A stretch of 9,871 nt of DNA from an uncultured Eubacterium sp. (lineage in GTDB: Bacteria > Bacillota > Clostridia > Peptostreptococcales > Anaerovoracaceae), in the NCBI GenBank assembly GCA_905193765.1, contig CAJJPZ010000080.1:1-9871 (forward strand), read 5' to 3'. Made by a program: the position numbers and the translations under genes. The notes beneath the pieces were generated by a model. That model was not told the origin of the DNA. It worked only from the letters and a program-made list of their open reading frames with translations, and searched no databases. Of this stretch, positions 1-6,197 are shown one piece after another (position 1 is the stretch's first letter; each line of letters opens with the position of its first letter).

Positions 1-1
1 C

Positions 2-529
2 CTGCCGATACTCAGGATCCGCGGTATGCGGTGCCGCAAGCTGACTCGGCTGGTGCACGCCTACGGTGGTATACTGGGGCCTGCGCATCCTTACGGCGTA
101 AGCACATCCAGCGCCATGGGGTTCAAGAACATGGATGTTTCCCTGTTCAAGGACTTCGACTTCGTGGAGACCTTCAATACGTGCGAGTTCCCGCGCTCCA
201 ACAGGCTTGCCCGGGAGCTGGCGGAAAAATACGATCTTGTGACTTTCGCCGGATCTGATGCGCATGTCCCGGAGTACATCGGCATGGCATGCACGACGAT
301 AGATGCGGACATACGCTGCAACGACGATCTGATCTACGCTGTCAGATCCGGCGCGACCATACACGCCGGCGGCAGGGAGCGCGGCATCACGAAGAAGGCC
401 ATGCGCAAGGAACACTGGACCGGTCAGCTGGGATACAGGATATACAACCGTGGCATTGCCAAGCTGTTCTGCCCTTACCGCAAATACCAGCACCGCAAGA
501 TCCGGGACTTCATACACAGTCATATATGA
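2..529 (+). CDS. PHP-domain metal-dependent phosphoesterase, C-terminal part (5' truncated by window edge)
   Basis: The frame is open from base 2 to the TGA at 527-529, so this is the end of a gene that begins outside the window. The first in-window ATG (base 26) lies inside the fold and should not be taken as the start. The protein carries two motifs typical of PHP (polymerase and histidinol phosphatase) hydrolases: GPAHPYG, whose His is a metal ligand, and AGSDAH, whose Asp-Ala-His closes the metal site. Between them is a segment ending in NRLARELAEKYDLVTF, typical of the last beta-alpha units of this TIM-like barrel. PHP proteins hydrolyse phosphoesters using two or three metal ions; the substrate cannot be told from this fragment. 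The basic tail (KAMRKEHW, YRKYQHRKIRDF) is seen in stand-alone PHP proteins rather than in DNA polymerase C. A terminator follows at 638-670. Confidence 0.85.
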   Translation: MPILRIRGMRCRKLTRLVHAYGGILGPAHPYGVSTSSAMGFKNMDVSLFKDFDFVETFNTCEFPRSNRLARELAEKYDLVTFAGSDAHVPEYIGMACTTIDADIRCNDDLIYAVRSGATIHAGGRERGITKKAMRKEHWTGQLGYRIYNRGIAKLFCPYRKYQHRKIRDFIHSHI

Positions 530-637
530 GCTCTGCGAACAGGATCGTGCAGCAGATGATGAGCTGATCTGTGATACCGGATCCGGTGCGACCTATACGT
601 GCAGATTGCATGGAGCGCAATTACCTGAGAAAAAGTT

Positions 638-670
638 CAGGAGACCCGTTTACCGGATCTCCTGTTTTTT
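638..670 (+). terminator. Rho-independent terminator after the PHP gene, probably bidirectional
   Basis: The arms CAGGAGA (638-644) and TCTCCTG (658-664) form a perfect 7-bp stem. It continues after one mismatch with three more pairs (CCG/CGG) around a short loop. Six T residues follow at 665-670. On the opposite strand the same stem is followed by AACTTTTT, a weaker U-tract, so it may also stop transcripts coming from thrC, whose stop codon is 26 bp away. The 530-637 stretch upstream contains no credible gene. Confidence 0.85.
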
Positions 671-695
671 ATGTTGTTTCACTATTGTTTATCGC

Positions 696-2171
696 TTACT
701 TCACGCTGCTCTCCACTGCGCCGATCATGTCCGGTATCTCGATGACGTCTCTGTGTCTGATCTCTTTCTTGTCCAGATCCCTAAGGCCTGATGGCACTTT
801 CACGCCGGTTGCTGCTTCAACTGCCTTTACGTATTCGAAGCCGTTGTCTTCCTTTGCAAGTCCGATGGCCTGTGCCACGCTTTCTGCGAATTTGTATGCG
901 CTGGCCGTTGATGCGATCAGCGTTGGCGTCTCATCGCCTGTCTTTTCAACGTAGTCTTTGTATACCTTGTAGGCTACGGCTGTATGCGTGTCCATGAGAT
1001 ATCTGTGTTCATCGTACATCTGTCCGATGGTCTCGTTGGTCTCCTCCACTGTAGCGGAGCCTCCGCAGAAGTCTTTCATACCCTCTCTGATTTTATCGTT
1101 GACCATGTAGTGTTTCTCGTTTTCCAAAGCATCCATCAGTGACTTTATCTCATCTCCGTCATTTCCTGAAAGGTGATAGAGCAGTCTTTCCAGGTTGCTG
1201 GAAATCAGGATGTCCATGGACGGTGAATTTGTGAGATAGAAATCTCTGTTGATGTCATACTTGCCATTTTCGAAGAAATCAGTGAGCACTCTGTTCTTGT
1301 TTGAAGCGCAGATGAATCTGTTCACAGGAATGCCCATCTGACCTGCATAGTATGCTGCCAGTATATTACCGAAGTTGCCTGTAGGGACTACGATGTTCAC
1401 CTTGTCACCGGCCTTGATCACGCCTCTTTCGATGAGCTTCGCATATCCGTATACATAATAAGCCACCTGCGGCACCAGACGGCCGATATTTATGGAGTTG
1501 GCTGATGAGAGTTTGCACCCCATGCCTGCCAGTTTCTCTGCAAAATCACTGTCATTGAAGATTTTCTTCACGCCTGTCTGTGCATCGTCGAAGTTGCCCT
1601 TTATGGCGAATACGTGGGTGTTGTCGCCTTCCTGGGTTATCATCTGTCTTTCCTGGACTTCGCTGACTCCCTGGTTCGGGAAGAAAACGATTATCTCAGT
1701 TCCCGGAACATCGGCGAATCCTTCTAGCGCTGCCTTTCCTGTATCGCCTGATGTGGCTGTGAGGATGCAGATCTTCTTGTCTTCGTTTTCTTTTTTCATG
1801 GCTGTTGTAAGCAGATACGGCAGTATCGACAGCGCCATGTCCTTGAAAGCGGCAGTCCTGCCGTGATAGAGTTCAAGGAAATGTGCGCCGCCTGCTTCCA
1901 CTACAGGTACAACGTCCTCTGCCTCGAATTTGCTGTCGTATGCGCCGTCCACGCAGTGCTGCATCTCTTCATCCGTATAGTCGTCGAAGAACGCCTTTAT
2001 TATTTTAAATGCGACTTCCTTGTACGGTTTTCCTACCATGTCTTCTATTTTTCCCGGGAATGCAGGTATCTGTGCCGGAACGTAAAGTCCCTTGTCCTCT
2101 GCGATCCCCTGTATAACTGCCTGGGCCGCTGTCTTAGTGTTTCTGCTTCCTCTTGTACTCTGGTATTTCAT
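696..2171 (-). CDS. thrC: Threonine synthase
   Basis: A PLP-dependent enzyme that converts O-phospho-L-homoserine and water to L-threonine and phosphate, the last step of threonine synthesis in the cytoplasm. The 491-residue length fits the long class of bacterial threonine synthases with a separate N-terminal domain. It opens with MKYQSTRGS, the usual start of the family. The PLP-binding lysine is K110 in TAAFKDMA, and the cofactor phosphate loop is ATSGDTGKAALEGF. Further family motifs are PTGNFGN and NSINIGRLVPQ. The start codon lies 3 bp after the coaC stop. The ribosome site (GGGAG, or the nearer GGA) lies inside the end of coaC, so the two are probably co-transcribed and coupled. It is the last gene of the coaB-coaC-thrC unit and ends at the bidirectional terminator. 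All key residues look intact. Confidence 0.97.
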   Translation of the reverse strand: MKYQSTRGSRNTKTAAQAVIQGIAEDKGLYVPAQIPAFPGKIEDMVGKPYKEVAFKIIKAFFDDYTDEEMQHCVDGAYDSKFEAEDVVPVVEAGGAHFLELYHGRTAAFKDMALSILPYLLTTAMKKENEDKKICILTATSGDTGKAALEGFADVPGTEIIVFFPNQGVSEVQERQMITQEGDNTHVFAIKGNFDDAQTGVKKIFNDSDFAEKLAGMGCKLSSANSINIGRLVPQVAYYVYGYAKLIERGVIKAGDKVNIVVPTGNFGNILAAYYAGQMGIPVNRFICASNKNRVLTDFFENGKYDINRDFYLTNSPSMDILISSNLERLLYHLSGNDGDEIKSLMDALENEKHYMVNDKIREGMKDFCGGSATVEETNETIGQMYDEHRYLMDTHTAVAYKVYKDYVEKTGDETPTLIASTASAYKFAESVAQAIGLAKEDNGFEYVKAVEAATGVKVPSGLRDLDKKEIRHRDVIEIPDMIGAVESSVK

Positions 2172-2174
2172 ATT

Positions 2175-2711
2175 TTATTCCATTCTCCCTTCGATCACTT
2201 TTATTATATCATCAACATCCGCCAGGGCTCCCTTTCCCACTGTGCCGCAGGCCAGCAGGGATTCTTTAGGTTCTATGAACCTGTAGCCGTAGCTTCTGAG
2301 TTTCTCTATGTTTGCCTGTACTATGGGGTTCTCATACATATTCGTGTTCATCGCAGGCGCGATATACACCGGTGTCGTGTTGGCCGCCGCCATGACAACT
2401 GTGGAAAGAAAGTCATCTGCGATGCCGTTTGCTATCTTGCCTATGATGTTGGCTGTCGCAGGTGCTATCAGCATAAGATCTGCTTTCTCTGCCAGGGATA
2501 TATGCTTCACTTCCTTAGGCGTTATCTCCTCGAACATGTCCATGTAGACCTTGTTCTTGCTGAGAGTCTGCAGCGTTATCGGAGTTATGATCCTGCTGCC
2601 GCTCTCCGTGAGTATCACGTCCACTTCATGTCCCAGCTTCTTCAGCCTGCTGATTATGTCCGCGGCCTTGTACGCCGCTATGCTTCCGGTCACTCCCAGA
2701 ACTATATTCAT
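2175..2711 (-). CDS. coaC: Phosphopantothenoylcysteine decarboxylase (monofunctional CoaC)
   Basis: A flavin (FMN)-dependent decarboxylase that turns 4'-phosphopantothenoyl-L-cysteine into 4'-phosphopantetheine in coenzyme A synthesis. It has 178 residues, the size of a single HFCD-family flavoprotein domain, with no ligase domain attached. The N-terminal loop is VTGSIAAYKAAD. The catalytic His is H70 in EVKHISLAEKADL, followed by APATANIIGKIANGIADD for flavin binding. The substrate-clamp motif PAMNTNMYENP (residues 119-129) has the catalytic Asn, and C155 in LLACG is the active-site Cys that reduces the intermediate. A strong ribosome site AGGAGGG (2719-2725 on the complement) precedes the ATG. 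The gene lies 16 bp after coaB, whose product makes its substrate, and 3 bp before thrC. In most bacteria CoaB and CoaC are fused; here they are separate. Confidence 0.95.
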   Translation of the reverse strand: MNIVLGVTGSIAAYKAADIISRLKKLGHEVDVILTESGSRIITPITLQTLSKNKVYMDMFEEITPKEVKHISLAEKADLMLIAPATANIIGKIANGIADDFLSTVVMAAANTTPVYIAPAMNTNMYENPIVQANIEKLRSYGYRFIEPKESLLACGTVGKGALADVDDIIKVIEGRME

Positions 2712-2727
2712 CGAAAATCCCTCCTGA

Positions 2728-3429
2728 TCAGCACGATTCCATCACACGCTTTACTATCATCGCTGCGATTTCTTCATTAGTCTCCATTATATCATAAGTT
2801 CCGTCCCTGTGTATCAGATAACCCTTATGAAAATCCTTTCCGATCTCTTTAAGGTCGTTGGCAAGGACAAAATCACAGTCGTTCTTTGCCATAAGACGCT
2901 TTCCTACGGATATCAGTTCTTCGTGAGGCACGCTGCTGAGGAGTTTGAATCCCACCAGCAATGAGTCCGGACTGAGCTTTTTGATGCTGTTTATGACTTT
3001 CGGTGCCCTTTTCATATGGATCACCAGATCGTCTATATCTGAGCTTATCTTGTTGCCGGAAAGGTCCTGACTGTCTTCACTTTCCTCGCCTCGTATCCTG
3101 TCCAGGGTAGTCACTTCGTTGACCATATAGTCACTGACTGCCATAGCATGTATCACTGCGTCTATCTTCTCTGTCTCAAGAAGTCTGCCAAGCTCACGCT
3201 GCAGATCCCTGACACCTTCCACCATCACCGGCTGCACTTTGTCATGCTGCGGATACGCTGCCCTGACGCCGTGGAGATAATATATCTTTTCTATATTTTC
3301 ACCGTTTCCGGCAGCCTCTGCGAAAGCCGATCCTATGGTGAATCCCAGCCTTCCTGTGGATGAGTTGGTTATCGTCCTGACATCGTCTATCCTCTCGCTC
3401 GTACCGCCTGCGGTTATTATGATCTTCAT
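2728..3429 (-). CDS. coaB: Phosphopantothenate--cysteine ligase (monofunctional CoaB)
   Basis: Joins L-cysteine to 4'-phosphopantothenate using a nucleotide triphosphate, giving the substrate of CoaC. It has 233 residues and resembles the stand-alone CoaB type known from streptococci and enterococci rather than the CoaBC fusion. Visible motifs are the N-terminal nucleotide-binding loop ITAGGTSERIDDVR with ITNSSTGRLG, then AMAVSDY (residues 95-101). After these come SGNKISSDIDDLVIHMKRAPKVI, where the basic residues correspond to the dimer-crossing lysine region, and VGFKLL (159-164). It is the first gene of the operon. The ATG is preceded by a GAAGGGG-type ribosome site (3439-3445 on the complement). 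A perfect consensus promoter lies about 40-70 bp upstream. The region around residues 105-125 is longer and more acidic than the core and is probably a surface loop. Confidence 0.95.
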   Translation of the reverse strand: MKIIITAGGTSERIDDVRTITNSSTGRLGFTIGSAFAEAAGNGENIEKIYYLHGVRAAYPQHDKVQPVMVEGVRDLQRELGRLLETEKIDAVIHAMAVSDYMVNEVTTLDRIRGEESEDSQDLSGNKISSDIDDLVIHMKRAPKVINSIKKLSPDSLLVGFKLLSSVPHEELISVGKRLMAKNDCDFVLANDLKEIGKDFHKGYLIHRDGTYDIMETNEEIAAMIVKRVMESC

Positions 3430-3467
3430 ACTTTCGATCCCCTTCTTAAAAATGCTTCATGGGTTGA

Positions 3468-3496
3468 ATTATAGATGTTTTGGAGGGTCGTGTCAA
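3468..3496 (-). promoter_or_regulatory. Perfect-consensus sigma-A promoter for the coaB-coaC-thrC operon
   Basis: On the complement, TTGACA (3496-3491), a 17-bp spacer and TATAAT (3473-3468) match the consensus at all 12 positions. Transcription should begin near 3461, giving a leader of about 30 nt before the coaB ATG. The leader is too short for a riboswitch or T-box, so no leader-based control by threonine or CoA is visible. Confidence 0.85.
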
Positions 3497-3497
3497 G

Positions 3498-3510
3498 GTC
3501 GCCGGGCGAC
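3498..3510. promoter_or_regulatory. GC-rich inverted repeat between two divergent promoters
   Basis: GTCGCC (3498-3503), one central base, then GGCGAC (3505-3510) form a perfect 13-bp palindrome. It begins 1 bp beyond the coaB -35 element and ends 8 bp before the -35 of the lipoprotein promoter. Its position suggests a shared operator, but no regulator is identified. Confidence 0.4.
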
Positions 3511-3518
3511 AAATCACG

Positions 3519-3547
3519 TTGAATCGGCATGGCATTTGCGCTATACT
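3519..3547 (+). promoter_or_regulatory. Promoter for the lipoprotein-amidohydrolase pair
   Basis: TTGAAT (3519-3524), a 17-bp spacer and TATACT (3542-3547) make a good sigma-A promoter with 9 of 12 consensus bases. The predicted start is near 3554, about 26 nt before the ATG at 3580. The strong ribosome site AAGGAG (3565-3570) lies 9 nt before the ATG. Confidence 0.7.
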
Positions 3548-3579
3548 GAGAAAGAACCATATTCAAGGAGAATTTCAAC

Positions 3580-4137
3580 ATGAAAACTGTATTCAAAAAA
3601 GTCATGCTGCTGGTTATCTTTACTGCAGCTATCACTGTCCTGACGGCCTGTGGCAGTACATCGCTCAAAGGCGATCTCACGGAATATTCCGATCCTGGCA
3701 GTTCATTCACCATATCGCTTCCTGCGGAAGATACTGATTCCTGGGCTGTAAAAGACGATACGCAGGATGACACTCTGGACATGACCGACAGTACCGGTGT
3801 CATAAACATACAGGTCCAGTCCATGTCAAAGAGCAAGGCTGCCAACATCGCATCCGACCTGACAGGATTCCGTGACTACATCATGTCAGGCACGCTTTCA
3901 GAGATCGTCTCCGATATGACTCTCAGCGATGAATCTGTCAGCGTTCCTGATTTTATCACCGACAGCTCTGCACAGAGTTTCACCATGAGCAGCAGTGGCA
4001 CATCGCTCAAAGGCGATCTTGTGTTCATGGAAAGTGACCGCAGCTATTACCTCTTTATGATAACTGCCGTTGATAAGGCTTATGACTGCAACCATAAAGT
4101 CCTGACGGACAGCATCAGCAGCCTTAAGGAAAAATGA
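3580..4137 (+). CDS. Putative secreted lipoprotein, function unknown
   Basis: A 185-residue protein. The signal peptide has a basic start (MKTVFKKVM), a hydrophobic core and the lipobox LTAC with the lipidated Cys at C24, so the mature protein should be anchored on the outer face of the membrane. The mature part is rich in Ser, Thr and Asp. It alternates short strand-like stretches (SSFTISLP; YYLFMITAV) with an acidic segment (DDTQDDTLDMTDSTG). I recognise no named domain; it resembles the small clostridial lipoproteins with PsbP- or DUF-like beta folds, but this is only an impression. TSLKGDL occurs twice (residues 27-33 and 141-147) and is identical at the DNA level. The ATG has a strong AAGGAG site 9 nt upstream. 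Its stop overlaps the next gene's start in ATGA, which implies co-expression with the amidohydrolase. Confidence 0.85.
   Translation: MKTVFKKVMLLVIFTAAITVLTACGSTSLKGDLTEYSDPGSSFTISLPAEDTDSWAVKDDTQDDTLDMTDSTGVINIQVQSMSKSKAANIASDLTGFRDYIMSGTLSEIVSDMTLSDESVSVPDFITDSSAQSFTMSSSGTSLKGDLVFMESDRSYYLFMITAVDKAYDCNHKVLTDSISSLKEK
3658..3677 (+). repeat. 20-nt direct repeat, copy 1
   Basis: A 20-nt stretch that starts ACATCGCTC and ends GGCGATCT, encoding TSLKGDL just after the lipobox. It recurs exactly at 4000-4019, 342 bp later and in the same codon phase. Confidence 0.85.
4000..4019 (+). repeat. 20-nt direct repeat, copy 2
   Basis: Exact second copy of 3658-3677 within the same lipoprotein gene and frame. 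Recombination between the copies would remove 114 codons without shifting the frame. Confidence 0.85.
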
Positions 4138-5765
4138 GTACTGTCATTATCCGCAACGGTAAAATATATATGGAAAGGGGCCGTTTCGCGGAAGCCCTGA
4201 TGATCGAGGGCGGTATCATCACACATGCCGGGAGCGAAACAGACATCATGACCCACGCCACAGCGGCAGATCTTGTATATGACTGCGGTGGTAGGACGGT
4301 GATACCCGGGCTCAACGACAGTCACATGCATATCATCGAATTCGCTGAAGCCGTCCATAAAGTCCGCATCGATGACGTCCGGTCTGCTGACGAGCTTGTG
4401 GCAAGATGCCGCAGGTTCATCGCAGAACATCCTGACAGGGTGGCCAATGGTCTCCATGCTGCAGGATGGAACCAGGAGCTTTTCACCGGTGACAAAAGGA
4501 TACCTGACCGCAGCGATCTGGACAGGATAAGCACGGACATACCTGTCATGCTCGAACGTGTATGCAGCCACATCGCTGCAGTGAACACCAGGCTCATAGA
4601 AACTCTGGGTATGGATGATGATATGACACTGTATCACGACTGCAATTATCTCAGAAACAGCAGCGGAACACTGACCGGACTGCTCAGGGGTAACGCCTGC
4701 ATGCACGCCAGAGAAGCGATCCCTGACTTCACTTTGGATGAAAAACGCAGATTTCTCGTCAATGCTATGAACGTGGCTGCATCCATGGGACTGACCAGTG
4801 TGCAAAGCAATGATATCGGACCTGATCTTCCCGATAAACGTGGTGCGTTACGCATGATAAAGAGCATCTATGACAGCGGCGAAGCGCCTTTACGTTACCA
4901 TTATCAAATGTACTTCGATACGCCTGACGAGTTCAGCGGATTTATCAGAGAAGGGCTCATCCTGCCTTCGGGGTCTCCTGACATAAATGATATGTGGCTG
5001 ACGACAGGGCCTCTGAAGCTTTACAAGGACGGCAGTCTCGGCGCCGGAACAGCGCTTATGAAAGACGGTTACGCCGGAAACAAAGATAACAAAGGCCTGC
5101 GGTGGCTGTCTTCAGAAGAAATGGACAGATTCTGCGCCATCGCAGGAGACGCTGGCATCCAGGTGATCACTCACGCCATCGGGAACCAGGCCATCGAAGA
5201 AGCCATCGACAGCTACGAGAAAATCTTCTCGGGAGGTTGTAACACACTGCGTCACGGTATAGTCCACTGCCAGATAACCGACCGTGATCTGATAAAACGC
5301 CTGCGTGACAGCGATATACTCGTATTCGCTCAGCCGGTATTCATCGACGCTGATATGCATATAGCTGAGAAACTGTGCGGCAGGGAACTCGCCTCCACAT
5401 CTTACGCTTTCGGCACTATGCTGAGAGAAGGCATACATCTTTCATACGGAACAGACTGCCCTGTGGAGACATGCGATCCGTTCCTCAATATATATGAAGC
5501 TGTGACAAGAAAGGACAGCTGCAGCAGGCCCGAAAGCGGCTACTACCCTGAAGAAGCTGTCGATGTGGAGACAGCCATCGACGCCTACACCACCGGCAGC
5601 GCATACGCCCAGTTCGCCGAAAATATCAAAGGCAGACTGAAACCGGGATATGTTGCAGACCTGGTGGTCCTAGACCGGGACATATTCACTGTAAGCCACG
5701 ACGAAATAAAGGACATCAGACCGGTGATGACAATGACCGGCGGCAGGATCGTCTATCAGCGATGA
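4134..5765 (+). CDS. YtcJ-like metal-dependent amidohydrolase (Amidohydro_3 family)
   Basis: A 543-residue cytoplasmic hydrolase of the amidohydrolase superfamily, of usual length for YtcJ-like proteins. A small beta domain (residues 1-55: IIRNGKIY, MIEGGIITHAG) and the C-terminal strand segment (LKPGYVADLVVLDRDIF) flank a TIM barrel. Metal ligands are recognisable: HMH at 64-66 in PGLNDSHMH, K298 in KLYKDGSLGAGT, H347 in ITHAIGN, H374/H378 in RHGIVHCQ and D441 in YGTDCPVE. GWNQELF and MLERVCSHIAAVNT are also typical of the family. Members hydrolyse amide or related C-N bonds of varied compounds; the substrate here cannot be told. The ATG overlaps the lipoprotein stop. An AAGGA at 4126-4130 is only 3 nt from the ATG, which points to translational coupling rather than independent initiation. 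A later ATG at 4170 would remove the first conserved strand and is unlikely. Confidence 0.92.
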   Translation: MSTVIIRNGKIYMERGRFAEALMIEGGIITHAGSETDIMTHATAADLVYDCGGRTVIPGLNDSHMHIIEFAEAVHKVRIDDVRSADELVARCRRFIAEHPDRVANGLHAAGWNQELFTGDKRIPDRSDLDRISTDIPVMLERVCSHIAAVNTRLIETLGMDDDMTLYHDCNYLRNSSGTLTGLLRGNACMHAREAIPDFTLDEKRRFLVNAMNVAASMGLTSVQSNDIGPDLPDKRGALRMIKSIYDSGEAPLRYHYQMYFDTPDEFSGFIREGLILPSGSPDINDMWLTTGPLKLYKDGSLGAGTALMKDGYAGNKDNKGLRWLSSEEMDRFCAIAGDAGIQVITHAIGNQAIEEAIDSYEKIFSGGCNTLRHGIVHCQITDRDLIKRLRDSDILVFAQPVFIDADMHIAEKLCGRELASTSYAFGTMLREGIHLSYGTDCPVETCDPFLNIYEAVTRKDSCSRPESGYYPEEAVDVETAIDAYTTGSAYAQFAENIKGRLKPGYVADLVVLDRDIFTVSHDEIKDIRPVMTMTGGRIVYQR

Positions 5766-5807
5766 TAGGCATTTCGACTTTGAGTTGCTTTTGATACGAT
5801 ATTTTTC

Positions 5808-5839
5808 TGTGATTTGCAAATTTTTATTTGCAAATCACA
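5808..5839. repeat. Perfect 14-bp inverted repeat overlapping the tRNA promoter
   Basis: The arms TGTGATTTGCAAAT (5808-5821) and ATTTGCAAATCACA (5826-5839) pair perfectly around a TTTT loop. Each arm also contains the 10-bp self-palindrome ATTTGCAAAT (5812-5821 and 5826-5835), so the element is equally a pair of identical sites 14 bp apart. No T-run follows on either strand, which argues against a standard terminator for the amidohydrolase gene. The right arm contains the -35 hexamer of the tRNA promoter. Confidence 0.8.
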
Positions 5840-5855
5840 ATAATTGTGCTATAAT
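5828..5855 (+). promoter_or_regulatory. Promoter of tRNA-Glu
   Basis: TTGCAA (5828-5833), a 16-bp spacer and TATAAT (5850-5855) lie just ahead of the tRNA. The predicted start is near 5862, leaving about 15 nt of 5' leader. The -35 element sits inside the right arm of the inverted repeat. Confidence 0.65.
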
Positions 5856-5876
5856 AATCAAGTACGGAAGAAATAT

Positions 5877-5951
5877 GCTCTCTTGGTCAAGTGGTCAAGA
5901 CGTCGCCCTCTCACGGCGGAATCAGGGGTTCGACTCCCCTAGGGAGTACCA
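5877..5951 (+). tRNA. tRNA-Glu (anticodon CTC), CCA encoded
   Basis: A 75-nt cloverleaf. The acceptor GCTCTCT (5877-5883) pairs with AGGGAGT (5941-5947) with two wobble pairs. The D-stem is GTC/GAC. The anticodon stem TCGCC/GGCGG encloses the loop CTCTCAC with anticodon CTC at 5910-5912, reading GAG. The variable loop is 4 nt. The T-stem AGGGG/CCCCT encloses TTCGACT, then come discriminator A (5948) and an encoded CCA (5949-5951). The body matches bacterial tRNA-Glu (TGGTCAAG, CAAGAC and CACGGCGG blocks). It is a single-gene unit with its own promoter and terminator. No elongator tRNA neighbours are present. Confidence 0.96.
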
Positions 5952-5958
5952 ATATAAG

Positions 5959-5990
5959 AAAGAGATATCTGAGAATGGTATCTCTTTTTT
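5959..5990 (+). terminator. Rho-independent terminator of tRNA-Glu
   Basis: AAAGAGATAT (5959-5968) pairs with GTATCTCTTT (5978-5987), using one G-T wobble and a loop of about 9 nt. The T-run extends to 5990. It begins 7 nt after the CCA end of the tRNA. Confidence 0.8.
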
Positions 5991-6019
5991 ATTGCTGTTC
6001 CGTAGCAGCGAAGTGTTCA

Positions 6020-6036
6020 AGCAGGCTTTGCCTGCT
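6020..6036. repeat. Small orphan hairpin between tRNA-Glu and the XRE regulator gene
   Basis: AGCAGGC (6020-6026), TTT, GCCTGCT (6030-6036) form a perfect 7-bp GC-rich stem. No T-run follows on either strand, so it is not a standard terminator. Apart from it and the promoter region, 5991-6197 shows nothing gene-like. Confidence 0.5.
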
Positions 6037-6104
6037 ATAAAACAATTCTTACACTTTCCTGCCTGCACCGGAGAAGGCATGCTGTAGTGTTCGTGTATAT
6101 GCGG

Positions 6105-6136
6105 GTATTTCAATACAGACCCATTTGTTATATACT
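6105..6136 (+). promoter_or_regulatory. Candidate promoter/operator of the two-HTH regulator gene
   Basis: A TATACT -10 (6131-6136) lies 17 bp after a poor -35 (TTTCAA, 6108-6113). A short inverted repeat GTATT-TC-AATAC (6105-6116) covers that -35. A weak -35 overlapped by symmetry suits a regulated or self-regulated gene. This is a weak call. Confidence 0.3.
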
Positions 6137-6181
6137 ATATGTAAAGACGATGCACAACACAGAATGTACTACATACGACGC

Positions 6182-6187
6182 GGGAGG
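6182..6187 (+). promoter_or_regulatory. Ribosome binding site that fixes the start of the two-HTH regulator
   Basis: GGGAGG lies 10 nt before the ATG at 6198. The frame is open further upstream (ATGs at 6087 and 6150), but those codons have no such site, and the first HTH begins right after 6198. Confidence 0.75.
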
Positions 6188-6197
6188 ATATGCCATC

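Noticed and set aside
526..567. 13-codon ORF overlapping the PHP stop in ATGA
   Set aside because: No Shine-Dalgarno site and no evidence of conservation can be seen; too short to support.
576..587. 12-bp palindrome ACCGGATCCGGT
   Set aside because: Lies in a short gap after the PHP gene with no promoter nearby; a single short palindrome is expected by chance.
1863..2780. 305-codon plus-strand open frame across thrC, coaC and coaB
   Set aside because: Antisense to three confidently assigned genes; the Cys/Tyr/His-rich translation is typical of a shadow frame.
3430..3467. Riboswitch or T-box leader before coaB-coaC-thrC
   Set aside because: The consensus promoter leaves only about 30 nt of leader, too short for either, and no T-box sequence is present.
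4080..4805. 241-codon open frame on the minus strand
   Set aside because: Lies fully opposite the well-supported amidohydrolase, has no ribosome site or recognisable domain, and reflects the codon bias of the real gene.
5753..5768. CTATCA-GCGA-TGATAG hairpin over the amidohydrolase stop codon as a terminator
   Set aside because: Short AT-rich stem with no T-run following; probably chance.
6087..6197. N-terminal extension of the two-HTH regulator
   Set aside because: The upstream ATGs lack ribosome sites, a candidate promoter lies inside the extension, and the GGGAGG site favours 6198.
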